64,000 nt of DNA from MED-G105 sp965263305 (GCA_965263305.1 OZ253666.1:868001-932000); one strand, 5' to 3'; positions 54,763 through 64,000 are shown, counted from the first letter of the stretch. The notes: a model not told the origin generated them from the letters alone. Made by a program: numbers and translations.

Positions 54763-55638
54763 TTAAACCCAAAAAGGCAAGCGACGCCGCATCACACTCG
54801 CCGCCCCAATCGCAAGCGCCCAACCGGCCACCGTCCAAAAAATGACAATCGGCCAACTATAGAACGGCATAGGCGTGTCTAAAATTGGCGTACGGAAGAC
54901 GGATAAGAAATGGGTTAACGGGTTCAAATCCGCGATGCGCTTAACAAGCCCCCCACGCTCCTCATACACCCACATAATCGGCGTTGTGAAAAATAACACC
55001 CGCGTAATAGCCGACATCAAATGAGCAACGTCGCGCCACCGGGCCGAAAACAGGCCGAATAACATCTGTATCCAAACGGCGTTCACCAAGAAAACCACTA
55101 TGGCGGGAATTGCCCCAAAAATACTCCAACTCGGCCGCCAGCCCATCAACGCCATGAAAAGAAAGGCGGTGACCATATTGACGACAAACGGGAAGAGCGA
55201 CCGCGCAACGCTTTTGTAAATATAAATTGAGTAGGGCAAGGGCGCACTTTTGATCCACGGCGCAGCGTTTCTGAAAACATCGCAGCCATCGGTGATGTTA
55301 CCCACAAGAAAGGTAAATGTTGCATACCCAACGGCGACATAAAAAATGAATGCGCGACTATCAAGCGCTGCAAAACCGCCAAAGAAAATGGAAATCGCAA
55401 CAACGTAAATCAGGTAAGATACAATGATCCACGCAAGACCCAATTTGCTGCGACGATACCGATGCTGGATTTCATCCCACGCAAAGGCCCGCCAAACGGC
55501 GCTTAACGCAAAGCCGTTTCTGAGGTCATCAATAACCGCCTTTGGCCCTTTTGCGGCGGCGGCTGAGTACGAAACAAAGTCCTCACGTGTGTGTATCGGG
55601 TCTTCAGTTTCGCCTGGGGTTTGCACTCTACTCGTCAC
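54763..55638 (-). CDS. Polysaccharide ABC exporter, membrane subunit (Wzm/KpsM-like)
   Basis: A 291-residue permease with six predicted membrane segments, for example GLAWIIVSYLIYVVAISIFFGG and FVVNMVTAFLFMALMGW. The ABC-2 type motif TTPIMWVYEE lies near the last loop, and RYRRSKLGLAWI is a family N-terminal block. It would carry an O-antigen or capsule chain across the inner membrane with the following ATPase. It starts with GTG overlapping the acyltransferase stop (GTGA). Acyltransferase, permease and ATPase thus form one tight unit. Confidence 0.93.
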   Translation of the reverse strand: MTSRVQTPGETEDPIHTREDFVSYSAAAAKGPKAVIDDLRNGFALSAVWRAFAWDEIQHRYRRSKLGLAWIIVSYLIYVVAISIFFGGFAALDSRAFIFYVAVGYATFTFLVGNITDGCDVFRNAAPWIKSAPLPYSIYIYKSVARSLFPFVVNMVTAFLFMALMGWRPSWSIFGAIPAIVVFLVNAVWIQMLFGLFSARWRDVAHLMSAITRVLFFTTPIMWVYEERGGLVKRIADLNPLTHFLSVFRTPILDTPMPFYSWPIVIFWTVAGWALAIGAASVMRRRLPFWV

Positions 55639-56768
55639 GTTTTCACTCCGGCCTTTTTCGGTAGCGGATGCCCTTCGTACGCCGAAGTCAACTTCGCCAA
55701 CAGTTTCTTACCGAACCTTTGACCGGGTTTTTCGATAAAGCGAAAACTAAGTTCACCAACAATTGACACGACTACAAGAGTGATCGCGAACACACCAAAT
55801 ACCTTCCACCATAAAGAGATTTCATATGCATAAACGCGATCGTAAATTGGCTTCATCATCCATATGAGAAACGGGTGCCAAAGATACGCCGAATAACAAA
55901 TCTTCGAATAAAAATCAGTGACGCGATTGATAAGAAATTTCCATGGGTACAGCGCCAACCCCAAAATGAGCGTTGAATACGCAATCGCTTGCAATAGGCC
56001 ATAATCGACAAAAAGGGTTTTGCCCCATGTGTGCCTAAACATAACAGCGAGAAAAGCGACAAGCGTTACGCCCGAGAGAGTAATAAAAAAGCCGAGACTT
56101 TCTCGATTTTGAATCGTCTTGGCCTCAAGCACCCTAAAAATATCGAAAAGCGCCATACCACAGATGAATATCGCAAAATTGCGGGGCATCATCATATAAG
56201 CATACGAACGGCCAGCCGCTTCATTTTCGATAGTGGGTAGGTAAAATTCCTTTAGCGCCAACGTCAGCAAACACATCGCCAAAATTGCCGCAAGCTTTCG
56301 CCAAATGTCCGGTAGATACCGATACAACAACGGGAATGTGGCGTAAAAAATCATCTCAACGCCAATGGTCCAGCTTGCCCAAACAATCCCCTTCGCCCAT
56401 TCCGGGCTCAGATTGAATGTAAACGTAGCCATCGACAGTATTTTTTCGGGTGCATGAGTGACATCACGCCATTGAAAATCACGATAAACAGTCAGTATCA
56501 GTAGAAAATAATATAAAGGAACAATGCGAAAGATCCGGGCGAACGCATAACTCAACATTGGTTTTGTGTGATCTAAATGACGCCCCATTGTCAGACACAG
56601 CGAAAACCCACTAACAACAAAGAATAAAATAACACCAGAACCGCCCGATTGCACGAACTGGGTTAATTGCTTTGGATACTCAAGTTTCCAAATACCGATC
56701 GTATGAAAAAACAGAACGTAAAGGACAGCGATCGCCCGAGCAGCATCAAGGAATTTAAGTCGTTGCAT
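55635..56768 (-). CDS. Membrane acyltransferase (AT3 family)
   Basis: A 377-residue protein with about ten membrane helices, typical of the Acyl_transf_3 family that O-acetylates sugars. The N-terminus LKFLDAARAIAVLYVLFFHTIG has the conserved His22. SGGSGVILFFVVSGFSL is the other hallmark. It probably acetylates the glycan at the membrane, using acetyl-CoA. The base composition is lower than its neighbours: 50 of 120 bases at 56521-56640 are G or C. It overlaps the permease start by 4 bases. Confidence 0.93.
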   Translation of the reverse strand: MQRLKFLDAARAIAVLYVLFFHTIGIWKLEYPKQLTQFVQSGGSGVILFFVVSGFSLCLTMGRHLDHTKPMLSYAFARIFRIVPLYYFLLILTVYRDFQWRDVTHAPEKILSMATFTFNLSPEWAKGIVWASWTIGVEMIFYATFPLLYRYLPDIWRKLAAILAMCLLTLALKEFYLPTIENEAAGRSYAYMMMPRNFAIFICGMALFDIFRVLEAKTIQNRESLGFFITLSGVTLVAFLAVMFRHTWGKTLFVDYGLLQAIAYSTLILGLALYPWKFLINRVTDFYSKICYSAYLWHPFLIWMMKPIYDRVYAYEISLWWKVFGVFAITLVVVSIVGELSFRFIEKPGQRFGKKLLAKLTSAYEGHPLPKKAGVKT

Positions 56769-56847
56769 ATTAAATTAGAATGCGCGGTAGCGAAATACGG
56801 CGCCGACCCCTCCTACAACATTGCGCAAGCAGACCCTTAAACAAACG

Positions 56848-57657
56848 TCACGCATTACCCTTCTTTGGAATGCCCACCGGCCAAGGCCGCGCATAATCCA
56901 AATACGGATCACGATGAACATCCTTCTCGCAAAGAAATACTTCTGTATACTCACCAATAATACCGAGACGCCTATCCATGAAACGCGACACCTCCACGGA
57001 AAAAGGCGCCCAGCACTCCAATTGTTGGTGGATGGCATATCCGTAATCGAATGTTACGAGTGCGCCTTCGCCAGTTGTTGGGTTACCATGAATTTCCTCG
57101 GGCTCGTAGTGCACGATGGACCCATCAGCTTTGAGCGAGCATCTTGGGCGGTGAGACTCGACTTGATGCTTTCGCACGGGAAACGTACAGATATAAATAC
57201 CACCCGGCTTAAGCGTCCGATATATCTCTTTCATCATTTTGTCCGGACGCCATACATGCTCGAAAACATCCAAAGTCACGATAATATCGAAGGACTCATC
57301 GTCAAAAGTTTGATCTTCCAATGTTTCGTTCTGGTAACCGCCCACCACGGCGCCCAAAGGGTTATCCGGAATAAAATGAGACCCAACGTACTGCTTGCAC
57401 TCTTGCTTCATTTTTCGAGAAATACCGCGCGCGGCTGGCGATGATTCGTGAATAATGAGGTCCCGCCAGTTAGGGCGCACGCGATTGAGCACATGCGCCA
57501 GCGCTCGCTCTCGCGGCACAGAACCTCCATCACATGTTTGGCAGACCAGACTACCGCGATACCATCTATCTCTCGCGAGAAAGGTCGTCGGCGCCTCGCA
57601 AATCGGGCAATAGCCCTCATACTTCATTTCAAACGGGGCGTCGGGTTTCGTATTCAT
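56848..57657 (-). CDS. Class I methyltransferase with N-terminal zinc ribbon
   Basis: A 269-residue protein. Four cysteines (C17, C20, C39, C42 in YCPIC and LVCQTCDGG) form a zinc-ribbon-like N-terminus. A SAM-dependent fold follows, with FDIIVTLDVFEHVWRPDKMMKEIYRTLKPGGIYICTFPV as the motif region. Such proteins occur in glycan clusters, where they methylate sugars or chain ends; this is inference from place and family. GAGGAAA directly precedes the ATG. It begins 20 bases after the giant protein's stop. Confidence 0.85.
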   Translation of the reverse strand: MNTKPDAPFEMKYEGYCPICEAPTTFLARDRWYRGSLVCQTCDGGSVPRERALAHVLNRVRPNWRDLIIHESSPAARGISRKMKQECKQYVGSHFIPDNPLGAVVGGYQNETLEDQTFDDESFDIIVTLDVFEHVWRPDKMMKEIYRTLKPGGIYICTFPVRKHQVESHRPRCSLKADGSIVHYEPEEIHGNPTTGEGALVTFDYGYAIHQQLECWAPFSVEVSRFMDRRLGIIGEYTEVFLCEKDVHRDPYLDYARPWPVGIPKKGNA

Positions 57658-57677
57658 TTTTCCTCACTCAGCATCAA

Positions 57678-60600
57678 TCAAACTGCTGATGCTCTGCGCA
57701 ACGCCGCCATATCATCGGAGGCGAACGCGTCTTTCACTCTAGCTGCATACTCAGGGTAGCGCTTTGTCACTGTATCGACAGCGCCATTGATCAACAACGC
57801 TTTCTCGTCACCAAAACTGGCGCTGCGCACATGGAAAACATAGGCGTACGGCGAAATAACATGGCCCCAACCGGCGCGCAGACCTCTCATGCAAAAATCA
57901 TTTTCCTCGCCATAACCTCGGGGGAACGCCTCTTCATCAAACAACCCGATTTCGTTGATGAGTGCACGACGAATGTAGAAACAAAACCCAGAACCGGTTG
58001 GCACCGCAACGGGATGACACTCTTTTGTGCTATTAAGTATTGCCGCGGCATGATCATCGTAGGAGACGCCCTCAGGCTTCGGGTTAGCCTCGTTGAAAAT
58101 GGGAAACGAAAAAGCCCCGGCGTTGTCACCCATTGCTGTTGCGGTGCCTACTTTATTCTTCGCGTAAACGGCCCGTTGCAAGCCCTCAACAAAACCCGGC
58201 GTTACGATTGTGTCGCTATTAAGAAGAATAACATCGTCATTTCCAGCCGCTTTGACACCAACATTGATATTAGCGGTATACCCCATATTTTTCTGGTGAG
58301 AAATAAGGTCGATCCCATCGCGCTGAGAGAACTCTTCGAGTAACGGCCTAACACGTCCATCCGTGCTGGCGTCATCTAAAATGAGCACGCGCGCCTTTTC
58401 AAAATCGACAACCTTGGCCAAAGACTCAAGACAATTACGCGTTTCGGCGTAGGCGTTGAAAACAGGGACTATTATCGTCACGAAACGTGTTTGGGCGGAC
58501 GGCGCAGAGACCGCGTTGCTCGCGGATCGTTCTGCAATCCTCACCCCGAAAATATCCGACATCGCGGATTGCAGGTTTCGGCGCAGCACATCGGGCGCAT
58601 TCTCGCGCAACACGCGCGCCCGACCGGCTTCTCCCATCGCAATTATGGAGGACGGGTTTTCGCAGACCTTTCGGACAGCCGCGACCACCTCGTCGATATT
58701 CCGATAAGCTGTCAGATATCCTGATTTTCCTTCATCGATCAGTTCGGGCACTGCGCCATGTTTATAAGCGATAACCGGGCGTCTAGCCGCATGGGCTTCG
58801 GCGACAGTCCGACCAAAGGACTCTGCAAAATGCGACAAGCTCAAGATGACATTGCCTTCAGCCATCGCGGCCGCTGGCGTGTCACGATATCCAGCGAACT
58901 CAACATTCGCCGGGGCGCCCGATTTCCATGCTTCAAGGTGGGTATTCTCGGGCCCGACCACAATAAATTCTGCTTTTAAACCAAGCGTCGCACATCGACG
59001 GGCGACCTCAATAAAGTCTCCAACACCTTTTTTCGGAATATTACTGCTCGCGATGGCAAAACGAACAGGCGATGAAATATCGTTCTCGATATCAAGGGCT
59101 TCGATATCCACCACATTCGGGGCACAGAAGGTTTTGTTCTCCCGATAGAATAACTCGGCCGTTTCTTCGGAATTGGCGATTACGTAGTCGCTTGCCTCAA
59201 ATACGCGATCAATGATCTCAGAGGCGGTCAAGCCGATATGGTCGCATAAATGTTCATCGCGATCGATCAACTCACGCACATGGACGGCTGTTTGAACGCC
59301 GCAAAGGCGTGCCGCTTCCAAAGGCTCTAATAACACAATGGTATTCGCATAAACGAGATCAATGCGGCGCTCTTTAATTAGCGACACAAACGCTGCTGTC
59401 ACACCTGCTTCGGGCGACCGATCGTCTCTCCACTGCTTATACTCGATAATTGAGACACCGCTGCAGCGGGCCTTCACGAGGTCAATGTAAAACGGATGCT
59501 TATCAGTCGGCAGCGCCACGATGACATTGAGCCGAAGGCGCCGAAGCGCATCCAGCATATCAAGAAAGCTGCGCTCGCCCCCAAACAGCTGGTGGCTGAC
59601 AACATGTGCGCAAAGAAGAATGGTCGGCGCCCCATCAAGGCGCGCCACATCACCCTCAACCCACCGCGATGGGGCAGCGACGGCCGGCGGTCGCACAGAG
59701 ATAGCTTTTGTCGATTGCAACGGTTTTTTCGGCGTCGGCCGCGGAAATTCCGGCGCTTTATCGCCAACCACTGCCTTCACCGCCTCCAAATAACCGCGGC
59801 CAAATTTGATGGAGGGCTCAAGCATTGTGCCTTCAGCCCACTCGTTCCAGGCGTTAACAAAAAGCAAGCTCTCCGTCTCAGGATTATATTGCGCCTCCTG
59901 CTCAACAACGCTTTTTATCCAATAGTGTAGACGCGCCGGCGTTGATCCTAAGAAAATGCGGGAATCGCGCGGCCGACGCGCTGTGTTGTCCCACCCAAGC
60001 ATCACCCCACGATGAACGGGCCATTCATAGCCATTTTCGAACCGCGACAGATCGCCCGTTACGGCGTCATCATAATCGAGAATTTCACCGTTAAAATCGG
60101 GTTTCAGATCTCTGACACGGTCTCTGATATCTGTTTTGCGCGCTTCATGAGGCGGAAACAGAACAAACGCGTCGAGCCCAAATTCTTCCGGTTGGCCATC
60201 TAGCGGCTCAAGGCCAAAACGCACGGCGCACAGATGAATTTCGCCAATACCGGCTTTTCGACATTCCTCCCGCCACATTTCTGCGGTTTCGAGCCAATTG
60301 GGAATAATCCTGATACGATAAACCAACAAAACGGGCTTACCTTTATAGCATATATATCGCGAGTCCTTCATCAATTTGATGAATTCTTGGATTAATCCAC
60401 GATTGGTCTCCATTGAGTAATGCTGTTCTAAGAGTACATACTTATTCTGACCGTCCCAATTCCGTGACCAATTCTCATTCGCCCAGCAGACGCAAAATGG
60501 AAGATTAGGCGATCCGCTTTCAAGCATTTGTTCAATTGGGCGGTTGAGGACCTTCTTTCCATCAAACCAATAGTAGTAGTAACAAAACCCATGCAACCCA

Positions 60601-63600
60601 AAATCATGGGCAAGGTTTGCTTGAGCGATTTGCGTGTCTTCTGTACGCAGATCATAGAATCCGAGATCTGCCGGCAACTGCGGTTGATGGTGAAAGCGAT
60701 AAAGCGGGCGCGCCTTGGTGACGTTTGACCATTCGGTAAACCCGGCCCCCCACCATGCATCATTCTCATCAATGGGGTGGAATTGCGGTAGGTAAAACGC
60801 AATTGTCTTTACCACCCGGCCCGCCGTCGTTGTAACCCCGGACTGAAGGTCGGACGCCGTCGCTTCGGCGGGCGTAAGAGTTGGTGCGCCAGCTTCCTCT
60901 GCAATCGCTGCGATTAAAATCGACAGCATTGGATCAGCGTTCACATCACTACGTTTGAGTTCAGCCGGGCGAATGCCATAAGCGCGTAGTTGGTTCACGA
61001 CCAACGCGGGTATCACCGTTACGTTACCAACGGGCCCTTCTAGGAAATCGCTCGATCTTTCCCGGCCGAGGCGCGGAAAGAAGATGCGAATATTCGTGAA
61101 AATACCATCCGCCTCATCAACCGGCGCGGGGCCATAGACGTCGCTTAGCACCTTCGCGTCGACACCCTTTTGGCGTCGCCAAATCGTTAGTACTTCTTCG
61201 ACGCGAGCTTCATCAGAGACGTCGGTTATCCAGGCCAAACTAGCAAATTTTATCAGCGGACCTTCGTTCACCAAATACATCAACATCTGAGATGGCGCGT
61301 AGTCTGATGGAAAATCGATAACGGCGGGATTGATATCGCCCAACGCTGTATCCCAATCAGCGACCACAGAGCCGCCTTGGGTAATAATCGCAACATTGAC
61401 GTTCTTGCTGAAATCCTCGTCGTCACGGACCCAATTGTCCAAAACCCGACGAAGTGCAGGGATATCGCCTGCCTCGCGAACAACGGCTATAATTAATTTT
61501 TCTGCATTCCGATAAGCGGATCGAAAAGCAAATAAATCTGGACCTCGCGATAACGAGGGCGGCGTTTTGACCGCCGGTAACCGCTCCTTTTTGGCGGGTT
61601 TGGCGGATTTTGCCGATATGCTGCCGCCGGTTTCTGATGACGCCTGGCGCTTAGGCGTTTCCTCAATTTCGAGAAGAGCAGATGAATGAGGCGATAACGG
61701 CGAACGCCCTTCATCCCGGCCAGATTCTATATAATGCAGCAGAGGCTCAACACCCGCGTCGCGCACATCTTGGTTTTTCTCCAAGTACCATTGAACGTCA
61801 AATTGAGGTCCCGGATTTCGCCCTTCGCGCCATCCAGATGCCAGATAATGCGTCAGAGGATCGATATCCGATTCTGCGACATCGGGATAATTATCCGTGT
61901 AATATTCTCTATCGAATAGATTTGACGCTTCGATTTTTGCCGCCGCTGCTTTAAAACGCCGGTTAAGTCGAAATTTACGGGCCATTATCAATGGCGCAGC
62001 TGGAGCTAAGAGGAGACCACCGAGCCTCCAGCGTAGAGATTTTTTGAGGCTCCGACCCGCGGCCCGACGCGCTTCAAGCTTTCCAGCCAGCCTATCTCGT
62101 TCCTTGCGCAACTCAGCTGTCCGAGCACGCGTTTCCAAAAGGTTCTTCTCGGTCTTTTTCGTTGCCGCTTTCGTTTTGTCTAACTCGCCTTTATAGTTCT
62201 GCGCTTCCGTTGCCTTGGCGGCCTCCAAAGACTTCAGTTTCTCGTGCTGAGTTTTGATAGTTTCAGCCGCCGCATCTGCCCTCTTTTGCGCCGCTTCAGC
62301 GCGCTCTTGAACTTCCCTAACTCTTTCTTGTGCATCAGCGACACTCTTTGCAGCCAGTGCTTTATAGTCTGTAAACTGAGTTTCCAAAAGGCTGACGGTT
62401 TTTTCCTGCTCGCCGATCCGCTTGGCGTTGGCCTCAGCGCTTTGGCGTTGTTCGGCTAACTCTTCTTTCAAAATCGCGATCGCGCCGTCACGGGATTTAG
62501 CGCCCTCTCGCCATTCTACAGCGCGCGCTGTTTGAGCTTCCAAATTTGATTCTAGCACCATAACCCGCTGGCGAGCTTCTTTATCCGATGCCTGCATAGC
62601 ATCTTCGTGCGCCTTGATCGTTTTGGAATTTGCCTCGCGTTCTTTTTGCAACTGCCCACGGAGATTGCGAACCTCAGCGTGGACGGATTGGCGTGAGGCC
62701 TCGTCAGTTTCGAAATCAAGCAAAACAGCGCGGCCCTGATCGGACAATTCAGGCGGATTTTGCAGAAGAGCCAAAAATTCTTCTTCGGAGGATGACGATA
62801 AAGCCTCCCACAACATCGATTGCGCGGGCGATAAGGGGCCATCCGTCTGATCGGATGCAGCCTCTTCGCGTTTAAGGGATTCGCGAATGCCTTCACGGCC
62901 ATTATCAATTTTAAGGCCCGTTATCCCCCGCTCGTGTAAGACGGTTGCAATTTGGCTGAGCGTCTCTTGAGGTTGAAGGATGAGATCTTCGTAAGGCGTT
63001 CTCACAGGGTTTAACCCACCAAGATTACGAAGAACAGCGACGTTATAAGCCTCCCATAACGCGAGGCCGGCGTTCAACGCAAACCCATTGCGATGACGAA
63101 GAGAAAGGGCGGTCTCTAATGGATGGCGCACAACGTAGATCGGTATTGGATTGATGAACGCCCGGCGGAAAACGGGGAACAGAAGACAAAGTCGCGGTTC
63201 CTTGATCGCCCACGCAAGCGCGCCGCCGTTTTTTGCAGACTCACGAGCGCCATCTTCCAAGGCATCCATCATCGTCTTCATTTGCGCCAATTGCCCGGGC
63301 AACACCGAGTGCGGAATACGCTCAGGGTCAAAATTTGCGACCTTCCACCAATCGGCGTCCGATCCGTGCAAGAGACGATCGCATATCGCCCGAGCATCAC
63401 GGCGCTCGAAAAAACCAAGGGGGTTTTCCCAATTTTTGCCAGTCAGCGCCTCTTCATCGCCAACAAATACGCCCATCCGATGGAGCGCCCCCGTCATGGC
63501 GGATGTGCCCGATCTGTGCATGCCGAGAACGATAATCTGGGCGGGCGTTCTCGTGTCTAGACCCTCCCTGCCGTCCGATAACGGCGCCGCTTGTAGATCT

Positions 63601-63626
63601 CCATCTTTGTTGTGATTGCCGTCCAT
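57678..63626 (-). CDS. Giant multi-domain glycan protein: sulfotransferase-like + coiled coil + WbsX/GH99-like + GT4 + GT2
   Basis: A 1982-residue fusion. Residues 30-260: sulfotransferase-like domain with P-loop IVLGMHRSGTSAM, KEPRLCLLFPVFR and VVRHPLETA. 310-525: continuous coiled coil rich in Glu, Lys, Ala and Gln. About 530-550: a short hydrophobic helix (LGGLLLAPAAPLIMA). 575-645: two repeats around DPLTHYLASGWREGRNP and EPLLHYIESGRDEGRSP. 710-900: an unassigned domain. 940-1290: WbsX/GH99-like domain (AFYLPQFHPIDENDAWWGAGFTEW, then YYYWFDGKKVLNRP). 1330-1690: GT4 with HFAESFGRTVAEAHAARRPV (E-x7-E). 1716-1960: GT2 (VTIIVPVFNAY, LDDASTDG, LLNSDT, GYGEENDFCMRG). Each domain is known from glycan clusters; the set in one chain is unusual. 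I infer several sequential assembly or terminal-modification steps at the membrane, with the coiled coil as spacer or scaffold. Confidence 0.88.
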   Translation of the reverse strand: MDGNHNKDGDLQAAPLSDGREGLDTRTPAQIIVLGMHRSGTSAMTGALHRMGVFVGDEEALTGKNWENPLGFFERRDARAICDRLLHGSDADWWKVANFDPERIPHSVLPGQLAQMKTMMDALEDGARESAKNGGALAWAIKEPRLCLLFPVFRRAFINPIPIYVVRHPLETALSLRHRNGFALNAGLALWEAYNVAVLRNLGGLNPVRTPYEDLILQPQETLSQIATVLHERGITGLKIDNGREGIRESLKREEAASDQTDGPLSPAQSMLWEALSSSSEEEFLALLQNPPELSDQGRAVLLDFETDEASRQSVHAEVRNLRGQLQKEREANSKTIKAHEDAMQASDKEARQRVMVLESNLEAQTARAVEWREGAKSRDGAIAILKEELAEQRQSAEANAKRIGEQEKTVSLLETQFTDYKALAAKSVADAQERVREVQERAEAAQKRADAAAETIKTQHEKLKSLEAAKATEAQNYKGELDKTKAATKKTEKNLLETRARTAELRKERDRLAGKLEARRAAGRSLKKSLRWRLGGLLLAPAAPLIMARKFRLNRRFKAAAAKIEASNLFDREYYTDNYPDVAESDIDPLTHYLASGWREGRNPGPQFDVQWYLEKNQDVRDAGVEPLLHYIESGRDEGRSPLSPHSSALLEIEETPKRQASSETGGSISAKSAKPAKKERLPAVKTPPSLSRGPDLFAFRSAYRNAEKLIIAVVREAGDIPALRRVLDNWVRDDEDFSKNVNVAIITQGGSVVADWDTALGDINPAVIDFPSDYAPSQMLMYLVNEGPLIKFASLAWITDVSDEARVEEVLTIWRRQKGVDAKVLSDVYGPAPVDEADGIFTNIRIFFPRLGRERSSDFLEGPVGNVTVIPALVVNQLRAYGIRPAELKRSDVNADPMLSILIAAIAEEAGAPTLTPAEATASDLQSGVTTTAGRVVKTIAFYLPQFHPIDENDAWWGAGFTEWSNVTKARPLYRFHHQPQLPADLGFYDLRTEDTQIAQANLAHDFGLHGFCYYYYWFDGKKVLNRPIEQMLESGSPNLPFCVCWANENWSRNWDGQNKYVLLEQHYSMETNRGLIQEFIKLMKDSRYICYKGKPVLLVYRIRIIPNWLETAEMWREECRKAGIGEIHLCAVRFGLEPLDGQPEEFGLDAFVLFPPHEARKTDIRDRVRDLKPDFNGEILDYDDAVTGDLSRFENGYEWPVHRGVMLGWDNTARRPRDSRIFLGSTPARLHYWIKSVVEQEAQYNPETESLLFVNAWNEWAEGTMLEPSIKFGRGYLEAVKAVVGDKAPEFPRPTPKKPLQSTKAISVRPPAVAAPSRWVEGDVARLDGAPTILLCAHVVSHQLFGGERSFLDMLDALRRLRLNVIVALPTDKHPFYIDLVKARCSGVSIIEYKQWRDDRSPEAGVTAAFVSLIKERRIDLVYANTIVLLEPLEAARLCGVQTAVHVRELIDRDEHLCDHIGLTASEIIDRVFEASDYVIANSEETAELFYRENKTFCAPNVVDIEALDIENDISSPVRFAIASSNIPKKGVGDFIEVARRCATLGLKAEFIVVGPENTHLEAWKSGAPANVEFAGYRDTPAAAMAEGNVILSLSHFAESFGRTVAEAHAARRPVIAYKHGAVPELIDEGKSGYLTAYRNIDEVVAAVRKVCENPSSIIAMGEAGRARVLRENAPDVLRRNLQSAMSDIFGVRIAERSASNAVSAPSAQTRFVTIIVPVFNAYAETRNCLESLAKVVDFEKARVLILDDASTDGRVRPLLEEFSQRDGIDLISHQKNMGYTANINVGVKAAGNDDVILLNSDTIVTPGFVEGLQRAVYAKNKVGTATAMGDNAGAFSFPIFNEANPKPEGVSYDDHAAAILNSTKECHPVAVPTGSGFCFYIRRALINEIGLFDEEAFPRGYGEENDFCMRGLRAGWGHVISPYAYVFHVRSASFGDEKALLINGAVDTVTKRYPEYAARVKDAFASDDMAALRRASAV

Positions 63627-63699
63627 GACCCGTCGCTCGTAATGACATCAGCTTTTGACACTGGGTTTAGGCAAGGCCGCCCGCCCGATCAACTAACCA

Positions 63700-64000
63700 T
63701 TATTGGCCTTGATCGTCAGAATCTCCAAGGGGTTGGCCGGATCGGGCAGCCTTCAACGCTTCATCACTGTAACGGGCTGATAAGTCGAAATGACCATCGA
63801 GGTGATCCAGATAGGCGGCTGCTTGGGCCTGCACATCCGAGGGATTATCGAGAATAGAAGAAACATAAGCCTGCATCCGGGCAATTTCGGCGAACTCAGC
63901 CAAGCCAAAGCGGCTATCCGTGACGCTACTCCCATGTCGGCGATGGCTATTGAGGGTCGCCGCGCGGTAGGACAATCCGCCCTTGCGCAAAAGGTTCACA
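63700..64000 (-). CDS. C-terminal part of a further glycan-cluster protein, cut by the right edge
   Basis: At least 100 codons are open to the window edge on the minus strand. The start and most of the gene lie outside. The visible end reads SRFGLAEFAEIARMQAYVSSILDNPSDVQAQAAAYLDHLDGH. It is helical and of a kind seen at the C-terminus of large glycosyltransferase-cluster proteins, but I cannot name a family. It lies 73 bases upstream of the giant fusion on the same strand, so the two may share a transcript. Confidence 0.55.
   Translation of the reverse strand, partial: VNLLRKGGLSYRAATLNSHRRHGSSVTDSRFGLAEFAEIARMQAYVSSILDNPSDVQAQAAAYLDHLDGHFDLSARYSDEALKAARSGQPLGDSDDQGQ

Overview
The window is from a Gram-negative alphaproteobacterium; the order cannot be fixed from the sequence. 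Evidence for the class is the gene order amidase–PBP1A–prfB diverging from rne, an RNase E with an acidic insertion in its S1 domain and a C-terminal GWW motif, a separate glyQ/glyS pair, and a bactofilin overlapping an M23 peptidase. KdsA (Kdo synthesis), a YhdP-like AsmA protein and an RND pump show a two-membrane envelope. Most of the DNA looks near 55-60% G+C by eye, with a visibly AT-richer patch near 55.6-57.7 kb. I see no tRNA, rRNA, CRISPR array or insertion sequence.

Layout. 0-1.5 kb: the internally deleted remnant of a flavin amine oxidase running off the left edge, a small HNH protein and an EF-hand lipoprotein. 1.5-9.4 kb: anmK (murein recycling), tyrS, a large YhdP/AsmA protein, a one-cysteine Bcp peroxiredoxin and a DUF455 protein. 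9.4-17.1 kb: cell-wall block with M23 peptidase and bactofilin (overlapping), then on the minus strand amidase, PBP1A and prfB; prfB carries a programmed +1 frameshift. 17.1-24.1 kb: a long structured leader and rne, an M48 peptidase with TPRs, and a DsbA-like oxidoreductase. 24.1-28.2 kb (minus): glyQ, a CDGSH iron-sulfur protein, a hotdog thioesterase and glyS. 28.3-35.9 kb (minus): a cytochrome P450, an RND pump with its adaptor, and an exported TPR protein. 36.0-42.5 kb: orphan Vsr endonuclease, a DUF1800/DUF1501 exported pair followed by a 15-bp tandem repeat, a probable outer-membrane barrel, dapF and a formyltransferase.

42.5-64 kb is a surface-polysaccharide island. It makes dTDP-rhamnose (rmlC, rmlB, rmlD, but no rmlA here), Kdo precursor (kdsA), a UDP-uronate-type epimerized sugar, GDP-mannose (a guanylyltransferase plus an AGE-family isomerase) and glucosamine-6-phosphate (glmS). 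It also holds two glycosyltransferases, a Wzt/Wzm-type ABC exporter, an acyltransferase, a zinc-ribbon methyltransferase, and a 1982-residue protein. That protein joins a sulfotransferase-like P-loop domain, a coiled coil of about 215 residues, two DPLxHYL repeats, a WbsX/GH99-like domain, a GT4 domain and a GT2 domain. A further gene upstream of it runs off the right edge. The likely joint product is an exported O-antigen or capsule-like glycan, with the giant protein doing several assembly and end-modification steps in one chain. It is the best candidate here for an undescribed system.
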